64,000 nucleotides of DNA from Bog-473 sp963828825 (lineage in GTDB: Bacteria; Actinomycetota; Acidimicrobiia; Acidimicrobiales; RAAP-2), in contig CAWHGF010000009.1 of the NCBI GenBank assembly GCA_963828825.1, forward strand, positions 62,001 through 126,000, written 5' to 3'. Both the position numbers and the translations under genes were made by a program. Below are positions 9,730 to 17,624 of the stretch, piece after piece (position 1 is the first letter of the stretch; each line of letters opens with the position of its first letter). Below the pieces are notes generated by a model. The model was given only the letters and a program-made list of their open reading frames with translations, made no database searches and had not been told where the DNA came from.

Positions 9730-10593
9730 ACCGAGCGTCTCTGCCTGCTGTCCGTCCATGCGCATCCCGACGACGAGGCCTCCAAGGGGGCGCCGACGGT
9801 GGCCCGCTTCCACGCCCAGGGCGTACGGACCGTGCTCGTGTGCTGCACCGGGGGCGAGGAGGGCGACATCCTCAACCCGGCCATGGACACCGCGGAGGTG
9901 CGGGCCGACATCGGGCGGGTCCGGATGGCCGAGCTCAAGGCGTCCACCGACATCATCGGCTACGACGAGACGGTGCTGCTCGGCTACCGGGATTCGGGGA
10001 TGCCCGACTCGGAGGCCAACGCCCGGCCGGACTCCTTCGCCCAGGCCCCGCTCGATGAGGCGGTCGAACGCCTGGTCGCCGTCATCCGGCGCGAACGCCC
10101 CCAGGTGATCATCACCTACGGCGACAATCAGACGGAGTACCCGCATCCGGACCACCTGCGTGTCCACGAGATCTCCGTGTTGGCCTTCGACTCCGCCGGT
10201 GACCCGGACCGCTTCCCGGAGGCCGGACCACCGTTCGCCCCGGCCAAGCTCTACTACTCGGTCTGGTCGGGTGAGCGGTTCCGCCGGATCCACGAGAAGT
10301 TCCAGGAGCTCGGTCTCGAATCACCCTTCGACGACAAGTGGCTCGCTCGCATGACCAAGAGCGAGCCGTTCACGACCACGATCGACGTCACCGGCTTCAC
10401 CCACGTGCGCGGCGAGGCCCTCAAGGCGCACGCGACACAGGTCGACCCCGACTCCCCCTTCTGGTTCGGCCTGCCGCCCGAGGTCATGCGCGACATCCAT
10501 CCCGTCGACGAGTTCCGGTTGGCGCGGAGCCGCGTGGGCCCCATCGACGTGACCGAGGACGATCTCTTCGCCGGGGTGCGCGTCGCGGAGTGA
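9727..10593 (+). CDS. mca: mycothiol S-conjugate amidase
   Basis: 288 residues. The LmbE/PIG-L deacetylase fold starts with VHAHPDDEASKGAP (zinc ligands His and the Asp-Asp pair), has CCTGGEEGD, ITYGDNQTEYPHPDHLRVH (third zinc ligand), and the Mca-type tail with THVRGEALKAHATQVDPDSPFWFG. Mca cleaves mycothiol conjugates of electrophiles and toxins to mercapturates; MshB is the close paralogue used in mycothiol synthesis, but the length and C-terminal part fit Mca better. It implies mycothiol as the thiol of this organism. GTG start with TAAGGT six bases upstream. Confidence 0.92.
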   Translation: MTERLCLLSVHAHPDDEASKGAPTVARFHAQGVRTVLVCCTGGEEGDILNPAMDTAEVRADIGRVRMAELKASTDIIGYDETVLLGYRDSGMPDSEANARPDSFAQAPLDEAVERLVAVIRRERPQVIITYGDNQTEYPHPDHLRVHEISVLAFDSAGDPDRFPEAGPPFAPAKLYYSVWSGERFRRIHEKFQELGLESPFDDKWLARMTKSEPFTTTIDVTGFTHVRGEALKAHATQVDPDSPFWFGLPPEVMRDIHPVDEFRLARSRVGPIDVTEDDLFAGVRVAE

Positions 10594-10599
10594 GGCGGG

Positions 10600-11150
10600 T
10601 CAGGAGGTGGGCCCGAGGAAGCCCCAACTGATGATGCCCGCGCTCTGCAGCAGCACCAGAGTCACCGCCATGGCCAGGAGGCCCAGCAGGACGACGGTGA
10701 CGACCGGTTTCCAGGCGACGCGCCGCGGACGGCGGCGCGTCGCGCGCCGGCGTGGGCCAGATCGGTGTCGGTGGGCTCATCCCCGGGTGAGGCAGCCCCG
10801 AGCGGCGCAGCCTCCGGCCCGACGGTTGGGGCCGGCGCAGGGGCGGCCGGACCCGCAATGCCCTCGGTCGCCTGCCGCATGACGGTCTCGAGGTCTTCGG
10901 CTGTCCATCCCTTGACCATCAGGGGGGTGACCGAGCCACCGCCGCGCAGAGTCAGGACGACGCAGCCCGGCCCTTCCGCTATCTCCCACTGCGAAATGCG
11001 TTCCCAACTCATGTGCTGGTCGGCCCGGCCGGGTCGCCGGACCACGATCCCCTCGGGCGAGAGCGCGATGTCGAAGACGTCGGCCCTGGGCTTGCCCTGC
11101 CTCGAGATGATCGAGACGCCCCGGATCGTCGTCGTGGTCGAGGCGGTCAC
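10600..11150 (-). pseudogene. PH-like domain protein with C-terminal membrane anchor, frameshifted
   Basis: From GTG 11150 the frame codes a PH-like globular N-terminus (ISRQGKPRADVFDIALS, then GIVVRRPG and WERISQWEIAEGPGCVVLTL) and an Ala/Pro linker, and then runs out of frame at about 10780-10740, ending at 10662 as low-complexity sequence. One frame over, the DNA encodes an Arg-rich stretch, then WKPVVTVVLLGLLAMAVTLV and a stop at 10602-10600: a typical membrane anchor. A single base change in the alternating GC tract near 10745-10755 would restore a protein of about 183 residues. Last gene of the purK-purE-ydjC unit. Function unknown. Confidence 0.6.
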
Positions 11151-11160
11151 CGGGCCCGTC

Positions 11161-12006
11161 TCAGCCTCCGGCCCGGGCCAGATCGCGTAGCGGGCGGTAC
11201 CCGATCAGGGTCGCTCCCGCCTCGTCGAGCGACCGGCGAACCCAGTCCTCGTCACAGATGATGCGGTGGTCGTCGACCCGGGCCGGCCAGTCGTCGGTCG
11301 CCAACGAGCGCAGCTCGGCGCTGTCCACCGCCGGGTGGAGGTGCAGCTCGGTCACGCCGGGACGCAGCGTGGCGAGATCCCGCTCGAAGATCTGGCGGGA
11401 CCCCACCCCCGGGACCAGGCGGAAGTGGTCGGTGAAGACGGCGCCCTCCTCGGCCGCCACGGCCCGGGCCGGGAACCCCACGTAGCGCTCCGTGGCCGCG
11501 CTCACCATCCGCAGGGGCAGCCCGAACTCCAGCGCGAGTTCCAGGTAGACGTCGAAGAACTCCGGCCGCAGTTGCAGCGTCCCCATGTGGGCGTCGAGAT
11601 GACTGACGTCGAAGCCCCACAGAATCGCCCGCTCGATCTGGGCCCGGCACTCGCGGCGGACCTCGTCGAGGTCGGCGTGGTCCCAGACGTCCTCGACCGT
11701 CCGGGGGAAGCCGCCGTCTCCACCGAGGAGCGACGGCGCATAGGTGATGGGCCCCCACCGGTACAGCTCGTACTCGGCGTTGACGGTGAGGTGGACGCCG
11801 ATGTCCTCGCCGCGGTAGCGACTGCTCGCCTCGCGGGCCCACGGGCAGGGCACCATGAGGGTGGCGCTGGTGACGGTGCCCGTGGCCAGGCACTCGAAGA
11901 CCCCGACGTTGGCCGAATGGCACGAGCCGAGGTCGTCGGCGTTGATGATGACCAGCTTGGCCGCGGCGCCGTAGCCGAGGCGCTGGGCCAGGTTCGGCTC
12001 AGCCAT
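11161..12006 (-). CDS. YdjC/ChbG-family carbohydrate deacetylase domain
   Basis: 281 residues from the internal ATG 12006, preceded by a G-rich GGAGGGGGGG that could serve as a ribosome-binding site. KLVIINADDLGSCHSANVGV carries the metal-binding Asp pair, DIGVHLTVNAEYE and DVSHLDAHMG carry the family's His and Asp ligands, and a TELHLHPAV segment follows near the end. The family removes N-acetyl groups from chito-oligosaccharides or related sugars. The frame is continuous with purE upstream, so it may be made as the C-terminal part of a PurE fusion, as a separate product, or both. Confidence 0.85.
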   Translation of the reverse strand: MAEPNLAQRLGYGAAAKLVIINADDLGSCHSANVGVFECLATGTVTSATLMVPCPWAREASSRYRGEDIGVHLTVNAEYELYRWGPITYAPSLLGGDGGFPRTVEDVWDHADLDEVRRECRAQIERAILWGFDVSHLDAHMGTLQLRPEFFDVYLELALEFGLPLRMVSAATERYVGFPARAVAAEEGAVFTDHFRLVPGVGSRQIFERDLATLRPGVTELHLHPAVDSAELRSLATDDWPARVDDHRIICDEDWVRRSLDEAGATLIGYRPLRDLARAGG

Positions 12007-12525
12007 CTCCGCCCCCCCTCCGGGGACCGCCCCGTCCGACACCGCAGCGTCCTGGGCGCGGGCCTCGGTCGCGATCTCCTCCTGGAAGTCCTCCATCTTC
12101 GCCGTGAGGTCCGGGTCAGCCTGGGCCAGGATGCGCACCGCCAGCAGGCCCGCATTGCGGGCGCCGTTGACCGCCATGGTCGCCACCGGGACGCCCCGCG
12201 GCATCTGCACAATGGAGAGCAGGCTGTCGAGGCCGTCGAGCTGGGTGAGTGCGACCGGGACCCCTATGACGGGGAGGGTCGTGACCGAGGCCAGCATTCC
12301 CGGCAGGTGGGCGGCGCCACCCGCTCCGGCGACGAGCACCCGGAGGCCACGGCCGGCGGCCTCCTGCCCGAAGGCCAGCATGTCGCGTGGTGTCCGGTGG
12401 GCGGAGACGACGCGCACCTCGTGGGCCACGCCGAACCGCTCGAGCATCTCGACCGCCCCCTGCATCACGGGCAGGTCGGAGGAGCTGCCCATGACGACGG
12501 CGACCAGTGGCGCCCGACGTGTCAC
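11161..12525 (-). CDS. purE: N5-carboxyaminoimidazole ribonucleotide mutase, reading through into YdjC
   Basis: The first 170 or so residues are a complete PurE: VVMGSSSDLPVMQGAVEML, the loop VVSAHRTPRDM with the catalytic His, AGAGGAAHLPGM and QMPRGVPVATMAVNGARNAG. PurE rearranges N5-CAIR to CAIR in purine synthesis. The GTG overlaps the purK stop (GTGA). No stop separates it from the ydjC domain, giving a 454-residue fused frame. At the junction is a run of seven G (top-strand C, within 12009-12020); with eight G the purE frame would stop at a TGA just inside ydjC, the normal overlapped arrangement. Fusion or base-count error are both possible. Confidence 0.88.
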   Translation of the reverse strand: MTRRAPLVAVVMGSSSDLPVMQGAVEMLERFGVAHEVRVVSAHRTPRDMLAFGQEAAGRGLRVLVAGAGGAAHLPGMLASVTTLPVIGVPVALTQLDGLDSLLSIVQMPRGVPVATMAVNGARNAGLLAVRILAQADPDLTAKMEDFQEEIATEARAQDAAVSDGAVPGGGAEMAEPNLAQRLGYGAAAKLVIINADDLGSCHSANVGVFECLATGTVTSATLMVPCPWAREASSRYRGEDIGVHLTVNAEYELYRWGPITYAPSLLGGDGGFPRTVEDVWDHADLDEVRRECRAQIERAILWGFDVSHLDAHMGTLQLRPEFFDVYLELALEFGLPLRMVSAATERYVGFPARAVAAEEGAVFTDHFRLVPGVGSRQIFERDLATLRPGVTELHLHPAVDSAELRSLATDDWPARVDDHRIICDEDWVRRSLDEAGATLIGYRPLRDLARAGG

Positions 12526-13715
12526 CGCAGCACCCCCGCCGGCAGGTCGATGTCCGCCGGCACCGGGGTCCCGAGGGCGATGGCCGCCGCCCAGGCCCGG
12601 GACCGCACCACCTCGGCGTGGTCGCCGCACACCGTCACGTGCCCAAGTTTGCGTCCCGGCCGGGCACTCTTGCCGTACAGGTGCACGTGCGCGCCCTCCA
12701 CCGCGAGGCCTCGCGCGAGCAGTGCGGCGGGATCGGCACCCTCGGCACCACCGAAGACATTGACGCTGGCCACCTGGGAGTGTTGGGGCGCGGTCGACCC
12801 CAGGGGCAGGTCCAACACGGCCCGCACGTGGTTCTCGAACTGGGACGTGACCGCACCCTCCATGGTCCAGTGCCCCGAGTTGTGGGGCCGTGTCGCCACC
12901 TCGTTGACGAGCAGCCTGCCCCCGGACCAGAAGAGCTCCACGGCCATGACGCCGACCCCACCGGCGATCTCGGCCACTTTCTGGCCGAGGGCCGACGCGG
13001 CTTCGACGACGTCGGTATCCAGGCGACCCGGCACGAGCACCTCCCGGCAGACGCCATCCACCTGGGCGGTCTCGACGGCGGGCCAGGCCGAGGAGGCGCC
13101 GGAGGGACGCCGGGCCACCAGGACGGCGAGCTCGGCATCGAGCGGGAGCAGCTCCTCCACGACGACCTGGGCGGCCACGGCCGCCAACACCCTCGCTGCC
13201 GCGTCCGGGTCGCCGACGGGCCACACGCCCTTGCCGTCGTAGCCGCCGCGGGCCACCTTGAGCATGACGGGCCAGCCGTGGGTTGTGGCGAAGGCCTCCA
13301 CGGCCGGGAGGGCACCGGCCCCGCCGTCGACGACGAGGTAGGCGGGAACGGGGACTCCGGCGTCGTCGAGCACGGTCCGCATGCGGGCCTTGTCGACGGC
13401 GAGCTCCAGGGTCTCTGGACCCGGGCGGACCACGGCACCCTCTGCGGCCAGCTCCCCGACGATGTCCAGGTCGACCTGCTCGTGGTCGAAGGTCAGAACG
13501 TCGCAGCGGGCCGCCAGGGCCCGGAGGTCCTCGGCCACGAACGGTGATCCGAGCACCACCTCGGCCGCCCCCGCACAGGCGGCGTCGTCGGGGCGTTCGG
13601 CCAGCACGGCCATGGACAGGCCCAGCGCGCTGACTGCCTCACCCGCCATGCGCGCCAGCTGACCAGCCCCGACGAACCCGACCGGGTGGGTGGTGCTCAG
13701 GTTGCTCGCTCCCAT
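12522..13715 (-). CDS. purK: N5-carboxyaminoimidazole ribonucleotide synthase
   Basis: 397 residues, ATP-grasp fold. VGFVGAGQLARM at the N-terminus, DKARMRTVLDDAGVPVP, the Gly-rich KVARGGYDGKGVWPV loop, VVVEELLPL, and VNEVATRPHNSGHWTMEG with the metal and ATP ligands. It makes N5-CAIR from AIR, bicarbonate and ATP, the substrate of PurE encoded immediately downstream with a four-base overlap. Start at ATG 13715; the divergent LLM oxidoreductase begins at 13780. Confidence 0.95.
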   Translation of the reverse strand: MGASNLSTTHPVGFVGAGQLARMAGEAVSALGLSMAVLAERPDDAACAGAAEVVLGSPFVAEDLRALAARCDVLTFDHEQVDLDIVGELAAEGAVVRPGPETLELAVDKARMRTVLDDAGVPVPAYLVVDGGAGALPAVEAFATTHGWPVMLKVARGGYDGKGVWPVGDPDAAARVLAAVAAQVVVEELLPLDAELAVLVARRPSGASSAWPAVETAQVDGVCREVLVPGRLDTDVVEAASALGQKVAEIAGGVGVMAVELFWSGGRLLVNEVATRPHNSGHWTMEGAVTSQFENHVRAVLDLPLGSTAPQHSQVASVNVFGGAEGADPAALLARGLAVEGAHVHLYGKSARPGRKLGHVTVCGDHAEVVRSRAWAAAIALGTPVPADIDLPAGVLR

Positions 13716-13779
13716 GCGGGGATTCGCCTAGACAGTGGTGCGGACACAACGAGCAGACTACGCGAGGAGCACCAGGGAC

Positions 13780-14700
13780 ATGGCCAGACCGCTGCGCATC
13801 GGGAGCATGATCGAGGTCGACAAGCCTCTGTCGGACACCGTGGCCCTCCTGCGGCGCTACCGGGAAGCCGGGCTCGATCACGCCTTTGCGTCACAGATCT
13901 TCGGCCCCGATGCGCTGACGCTCCTGGCGGTGGCCGGCTCCCAGGTGCCCGACATCGGCCTGGGCACGGGGGTGGTGCCGGTGTACCCGCGGCACCCCAT
14001 GATGTTGGCCCAGCAGGCCCTGACCGTGCAGGCGGCGACCGGCAACCGGCTCCTTCTGGGCATCGGCCTTTCGCACCAGGTTGTCGTGGAGGGCATGTGG
14101 GGCATGAGCTACGAGCGGCCGGCCGCGTACATGAGGGAGTACCTGACGTCGCTCATGCCCCTGCTGCGCGGGGAGACCGTCCGCTGCGAGGGGGAACGCG
14201 TGACCACCAATGCCTTCGCCCCGCTCGAGATCGCCGATGTGGAGCCACCGCCCGTGCTGGTGGCCGCCCTGGGCGACACCATGCTCAAACTGGCGGGCCG
14301 GCTCGCCGACGGCACCATCACCTGGATGACCGGCAGCGCCACCGTCGGCGGTCACATCGCTCCGACCATCACCGCGGCCGCGGAGGCGGCCGGCCGTCCC
14401 GCTCCCCGCGTCGTGGTGTCGCTGCCCATCGCCGTCACCAACGACCACGACACCGCCAGGGAACGGATGAACGCGGCCTTCGCCATCTATCCGAACCTCC
14501 CGGCCTACAAGGCCATGCTGGACAAGGAAGGCGCCGCCGCCGCGGCGGACATCGGGTTCATCGGCGACGAGGAGGCCGTCGCCGCTTCCATCGCGAAGCT
14601 GGCCGACCTGGGGGCAACGGACTTCGTGGCCGCCATCGTCGGCGACTCGGCAGAGCGGGCCCGTGGCTTCGCCCTGATCAGCGAGATTGCCCGGTCCTGA
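13780..14700 (+). CDS. LLM-class F420- or flavin-dependent oxidoreductase
   Basis: 306 residues. The TIM-barrel luciferase-like order is complete: LRRYREAGLDHAFASQIFGPDAL, IGLGTGVVPVYPRHPMMLAQQA, LLLGIGLSHQ, MREYLTSLMPLLRGE, PPVLVAALGDTMLKLAGRLADGTITWM. Many such proteins in actinobacteria use coenzyme F420; the substrate cannot be read from sequence. Start chosen at ATG 13780 because GAGGAG lies ten bases upstream; a GTG at 13735 in the same frame would add 15 unconserved residues. Confidence 0.88.
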   Translation: MARPLRIGSMIEVDKPLSDTVALLRRYREAGLDHAFASQIFGPDALTLLAVAGSQVPDIGLGTGVVPVYPRHPMMLAQQALTVQAATGNRLLLGIGLSHQVVVEGMWGMSYERPAAYMREYLTSLMPLLRGETVRCEGERVTTNAFAPLEIADVEPPPVLVAALGDTMLKLAGRLADGTITWMTGSATVGGHIAPTITAAAEAAGRPAPRVVVSLPIAVTNDHDTARERMNAAFAIYPNLPAYKAMLDKEGAAAAADIGFIGDEEAVAASIAKLADLGATDFVAAIVGDSAERARGFALISEIARS

Positions 14701-14705
14701 TCCGG

Positions 14706-14722
14706 ACCGCCCGACGGGTGGT
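14706..14722. terminator. hairpin between convergent genes
   Basis: ACCGCCC (14706-14712) pairs with GGGTGGT (14716-14722) around a GAC loop, with one G-T pair. It lies between the convergent LLM oxidoreductase and DsbA-like genes and has no T-tract. Confidence 0.35.
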
Positions 14723-14724
14723 GT

Positions 14725-15330
14725 TCAGCGCGACAGGGTCGTGTACTTGAACTCGTTGAGGTCGGGCATCGTGTCGAAGAGGTCGAGCACGCCTTGTATC
14801 GTCCGGCGCGCCAGGACGACGTCACCGTGCGGGCGGCTCATCAGGCGCACGAACACGGCGCGGTCGCCCACAATGAAGGTCGGGACGCCGAACACCGCCA
14901 GCTCACCGACGGCACGCTCGTGGGCCCGTCGGATCTCCTGCACCGGCGCGCCGGACCCGACCTCGGCCACCACCTCGTCGCCGGGCACACCGACGCCCTC
15001 GAGCACAGCCGTGACGACCTCGGGCCGTCGCAGGTCGAGCCCTTCGTCGTGCCGCGCCGCGAACAGCGCGAGGTGCGCGTCCAGGAACCGGTCGGGGTAC
15101 TGATCACGCACCACGACGCCGGCGGCGAGCGCCACGAGGTCGTCCGCCTTGTCGGGGTCGTCCCAGACGGGGGTCCCACCCTCGGGCACGTGCGCCTGGC
15201 TCAACGAGAAGGGCAGGAAGGTGACATCCCAGTCGGCGCCGTCGGCCAGGGCGGCGGCGAGATGTTCGTGGGCGTTACGGGCGAATGGACAGCGGTAGTC
15301 CCAGGTCACGGCAAAAGTCTTCACGCTCAC
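14725..15330 (-). CDS. DsbA-family thioredoxin-fold protein
   Basis: 201 residues, FrnE/2-hydroxychromene-isomerase-like DsbA family. The N-terminal WDYRCPFARNAHEHL has CPFA where a disulfide enzyme has CxxC, so only one active-site Cys is present; the cis-Pro loop is FGVPTFIVGD. This resembles the mycothiol- or glutathione-dependent isomerase/transferase branch more than an oxidoreductase. No signal peptide. GTG 15330 overlaps the PAP2 gene's TAG by one base (TAGTG), so the two are coupled. Confidence 0.82.
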   Translation of the reverse strand: MSVKTFAVTWDYRCPFARNAHEHLAAALADGADWDVTFLPFSLSQAHVPEGGTPVWDDPDKADDLVALAAGVVVRDQYPDRFLDAHLALFAARHDEGLDLRRPEVVTAVLEGVGVPGDEVVAEVGSGAPVQEIRRAHERAVGELAVFGVPTFIVGDRAVFVRLMSRPHGDVVLARRTIQGVLDLFDTMPDLNEFKYTTLSR

Positions 15331-15908
15331 TACAACACGACCTCGGCGTGACGCATTCCCCGGCCGCCGCGCCGCCGCCTGCCCCGCCGCCCCACGCTGC
15401 CGGGCGTGACGAGGTCGACAATGGGGCGCAGTCCCAATCCCAGCACCGAGCCGATCATCGCGCCGCCGATCACGTCGGTGGGGTGGTGGGCCCGGAGGTG
15501 GACCCGGCTGGCCGCCACAGCGGCGGCGAAACCCACGTTGGCCGCCGTGCCGGCTTCCGAGTCGCCCAGGACGAATGCGGTGCAGAAGGCGGCGAGCGTG
15601 TGGCCACTCGGGAAGCTGCTGCTGGTGGGGGTGCGCACGCTGGCGTCGATGTGGTCCTCGGGCCGCTGGCGCTCGACCGCTGCCTTCACCACCCGGCTCA
15701 CGAGCAGCGACGAGAAGCCGGCCGCGGCGAGCGCCACGACCGCCCGGCGCCGGTCCGGGCCGCGCCGACGTGCCTTCAGGCCGGCCAGGACCACCCAGAT
15801 GAGCCCGTAATCGGCCAGGTTGGAGACGACCGCGGCGGCGCGGTCGACCTCCGGGCGGCCGCGGAGCGGCTCGAAGGCGGCGTCGACCGCCTCGTCGATG
15901 GTGCTCAC
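15330..15908 (-). CDS. PAP2-superfamily phosphatase
   Basis: 192 residues with several hydrophobic helices. All three phosphatase motifs are present: KAAVERQRP, then SSSFPSGHTLAAF with the catalytic His, and SRVHLRAHHPTDVIGG. Such membrane enzymes dephosphorylate lipid phosphates, for example undecaprenyl pyrophosphate, phosphatidate or decaprenyl-phosphoryl sugars. The C-terminus is a short basic tail. Ten bases separate it from the upstream nuclease gene. Confidence 0.9.
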   Translation of the reverse strand: MSTIDEAVDAAFEPLRGRPEVDRAAAVVSNLADYGLIWVVLAGLKARRRGPDRRRAVVALAAAGFSSLLVSRVVKAAVERQRPEDHIDASVRTPTSSSFPSGHTLAAFCTAFVLGDSEAGTAANVGFAAAVAASRVHLRAHHPTDVIGGAMIGSVLGLGLRPIVDLVTPGSVGRRGRRRRGGRGMRHAEVVL

Positions 15909-15918
15909 TGCGGGTTTC

Positions 15919-16689
15919 TCACGCGGCGAAGGCGGGGCAGGAGGTCCTGAAGTTGCAGTGGTTGCACAGGGGGCTGACGTGGGGACGGAAGTCCTCGGCG
16001 TCGCACGCCCGCTCAATGGCGGACCACACGGCCATGGCCCGCCGGCGCTGGCCGCGGATGGTCTGTTCGGATGCCACCGACGAAATGGCGATCGGCTGGC
16101 GGAGGTAGAGCAGCCGGACCTCGGCGGGGGCCCGTCCGAGCAGGCTCTCGCACAACAGCGCATAGGTCTGGACCCCGCCCATGCTGCCGCGCTCGAAGCG
16201 CTCCGAGGGTGCCCGGCCCGTCTTGTAGTCCACGACGATCAGGCTGCCGTCGGCAGCGACATCGAGGCGGTCGATGATGCCGCGCAGGCGCATGCCCTCG
16301 ACCACCGTCTCGACGCCCAGCTCGATCCCCACCGCCCGCGCCTCGTTGGGATCCTCCAGGCGGAAGTAATTGTCGACGAGCGTCCGCGCGTCGGCCAGGA
16401 AGGCGGTGGCATCGTCGCGATCCAGCGCGAGCTGCACGAACTCGTCGTCGTGCTGGAGCTCGTCCCAGCAGCGTTCCAGCTCGGCGTGCGCGGCGGACGG
16501 CGTCCGCGCCCCGGCGGAGTGGTGCCAGAAGAGCCCCTCCAGCGCGGTGTGCACCAGGGTGCCTTTGACGGCGTGCGGGGAGGGCGGCTCGGGCCGGTGC
16601 TCGATCTGCGAGAAGCGGAAGGCAAGTGGGCAATTGGTGAAGGCGACGACTTTCGACGGGCTCAGCGTGCGTGGGGGATCGAGCGCCAT
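15919..16689 (-). CDS. RecB-like PD-(D/E)XK nuclease with Fe-S cluster
   Basis: 256 residues. LSPSKVVAFTNCPLAFRF at the N-terminus, GTLVHTALEGLFW, GIIDRLDVAADGSLIVVDYKTGRAP (Asp and the DYK catalytic motif) and a C-terminal CNHCNFRTSCPAF. One N-terminal Cys plus three C-terminal Cys fit the 4Fe-4S staple of AddB/Cas4-like nucleases. It is the stand-alone RecB-nuclease-domain protein common in actinobacteria; there is no helicase domain and no CRISPR nearby. ATG 16689 has TATCCT seven bases upstream; the open frame to 16782 is not used. Confidence 0.88.
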   Translation of the reverse strand: MALDPPRTLSPSKVVAFTNCPLAFRFSQIEHRPEPPSPHAVKGTLVHTALEGLFWHHSAGARTPSAAHAELERCWDELQHDDEFVQLALDRDDATAFLADARTLVDNYFRLEDPNEARAVGIELGVETVVEGMRLRGIIDRLDVAADGSLIVVDYKTGRAPSERFERGSMGGVQTYALLCESLLGRAPAEVRLLYLRQPIAISSVASEQTIRGQRRRAMAVWSAIERACDAEDFRPHVSPLCNHCNFRTSCPAFAA

Positions 16690-16702
16690 CACCGTCAGGA
16701 TA
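16687..16702 (-). promoter_or_regulatory. -10-like element for leaderless nuclease gene
   Basis: TATCCT (16702-16697) followed by seven bases and ATG 16689. Confidence 0.45.
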
Positions 16703-16751
16703 CGGCGGGGCGGGGACGCGCCGGGCCATCCCCGAAAGCACGGTAGAAAGG

Positions 16752-17054
16752 ATGGGATGTCCCCCGGTGCCCCCGTCCGCACACGTGGCTGACCTGCGTC
16801 GCACCACCCGTTGGGCCGGGCTGCGCCCGGGCGATCCCGTGCAGGTCGACGGCACGCGTCTGCGTGGGGCGTCCTGGGAGTTCGTCGCGCACATCACCAA
16901 CGGAGAGACGGGTGAGGTCTGGGTCGAGGTGGTCGGGGGGCGGGCGGGCGACCGGGCCGTGCGGTCGTTCCGTCCGGACCAGCTCTACGCCCCGACCGCC
17001 CGGCCGGGGCGTGACCCCTCGCTGGCCGATGCGCCCGGCCTCCCCCTCGGCTGA
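16752..17054 (+). CDS. small uncharacterised protein
   Basis: About 100 residues if started at ATG 16752; GTG 16767 or 16785 are alternatives, and similarity to other actinobacterial small proteins would probably start at VADLRRTTRWAGLRPGDPV (GTG 16785). The core (GDPVQVDGTRLRGASWEFVAHI, then GEVWVEVVGG and RSFRPDQLY) looks like a small beta-rich SH3-like fold, by eye only. No function assigned. It lies 12 bases before the GNAT gene and is divergent from the RecB-like nuclease. Confidence 0.55.
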   Translation: MGCPPVPPSAHVADLRRTTRWAGLRPGDPVQVDGTRLRGASWEFVAHITNGETGEVWVEVVGGRAGDRAVRSFRPDQLYAPTARPGRDPSLADAPGLPLG

Positions 17055-17066
17055 GCCGCCGCGCCC

Positions 17067-17624
17067 ATGGACCGGCCGGGCATCCCCACGCTGACGACCC
17101 CGCGGCTGGTGCTGCGGCCCTTCGTTCCGGCTGACCTCGACGAGCTGGCGGTCATCCATGCCGAGGAGTCGTTCTGGTGGTACCCGCTCCGGGCTGCCAT
17201 GTCGGTGGAGGAGAGCGCCGAATTCCTCCGACGGGTGGTGGCGCGTTACGACAGCGACGGCTTCGGGATCGAGGCGCTGGTCGACCGGGCCAGCGGGACC
17301 ATGATCGGGTGGGCGGGTCTCGCCGTGCCGCACTTCCTGCCCGAGATCCTTCCCGCCGTCGAGGTGGGATGGCGCCTCGCGGGATCCTGGCGTGGGCGGG
17401 GCCTGGCGACCGAGGCGGGTGCCGCCGCGCTGGAGTTCGGATTCACGACCGGCGGCCTCGACCGCATCGTCAGCATCTACGAGCCGGAGAATGTGGCCTC
17501 GGGGCGGGTCATGGAGCGGCTGGGCTTCACCCACCGCCTCACGACGGTGGGGCCACGCGGCGAGGAGGTCGTCGTCATGGAGCAGGTGCGGGAACGCTGG
17601 CAGGAGGGTCGACACGGTGGGTGA
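17067..17624 (+). CDS. GNAT-family N-acetyltransferase
   Basis: 185 residues. TPRLVLRPFVPADLDEL is the RimJ/RimL-type N-terminus; VEVGWRLAGSWRGRGLATEA carries the acetyl-CoA binding motif A (RGRGLA), and NVASGRVMERLGF is the C-terminal motif. These enzymes acetylate protein N-termini, amino acids or antibiotics; the acceptor is unknown. It overlaps the thioesterase gene by eight bases. Confidence 0.88.
   Translation: MDRPGIPTLTTPRLVLRPFVPADLDELAVIHAEESFWWYPLRAAMSVEESAEFLRRVVARYDSDGFGIEALVDRASGTMIGWAGLAVPHFLPEILPAVEVGWRLAGSWRGRGLATEAGAAALEFGFTTGGLDRIVSIYEPENVASGRVMERLGFTHRLTTVGPRGEEVVVMEQVRERWQEGRHGG

Noticed and set aside
8878..10293. Extended pspA frame upstream to 10293
   Set aside because: It runs antisense through mca; the PspA helix starts at ATG 9648 with its own -10 box.
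15919..16689. Cas4 / CRISPR adaptation nuclease
   Set aside because: The PD-(D/E)XK and Cys motifs resemble Cas4, but there is no array or cas1/cas2 nearby, and stand-alone RecB-like nucleases of this length are common in actinobacteria.
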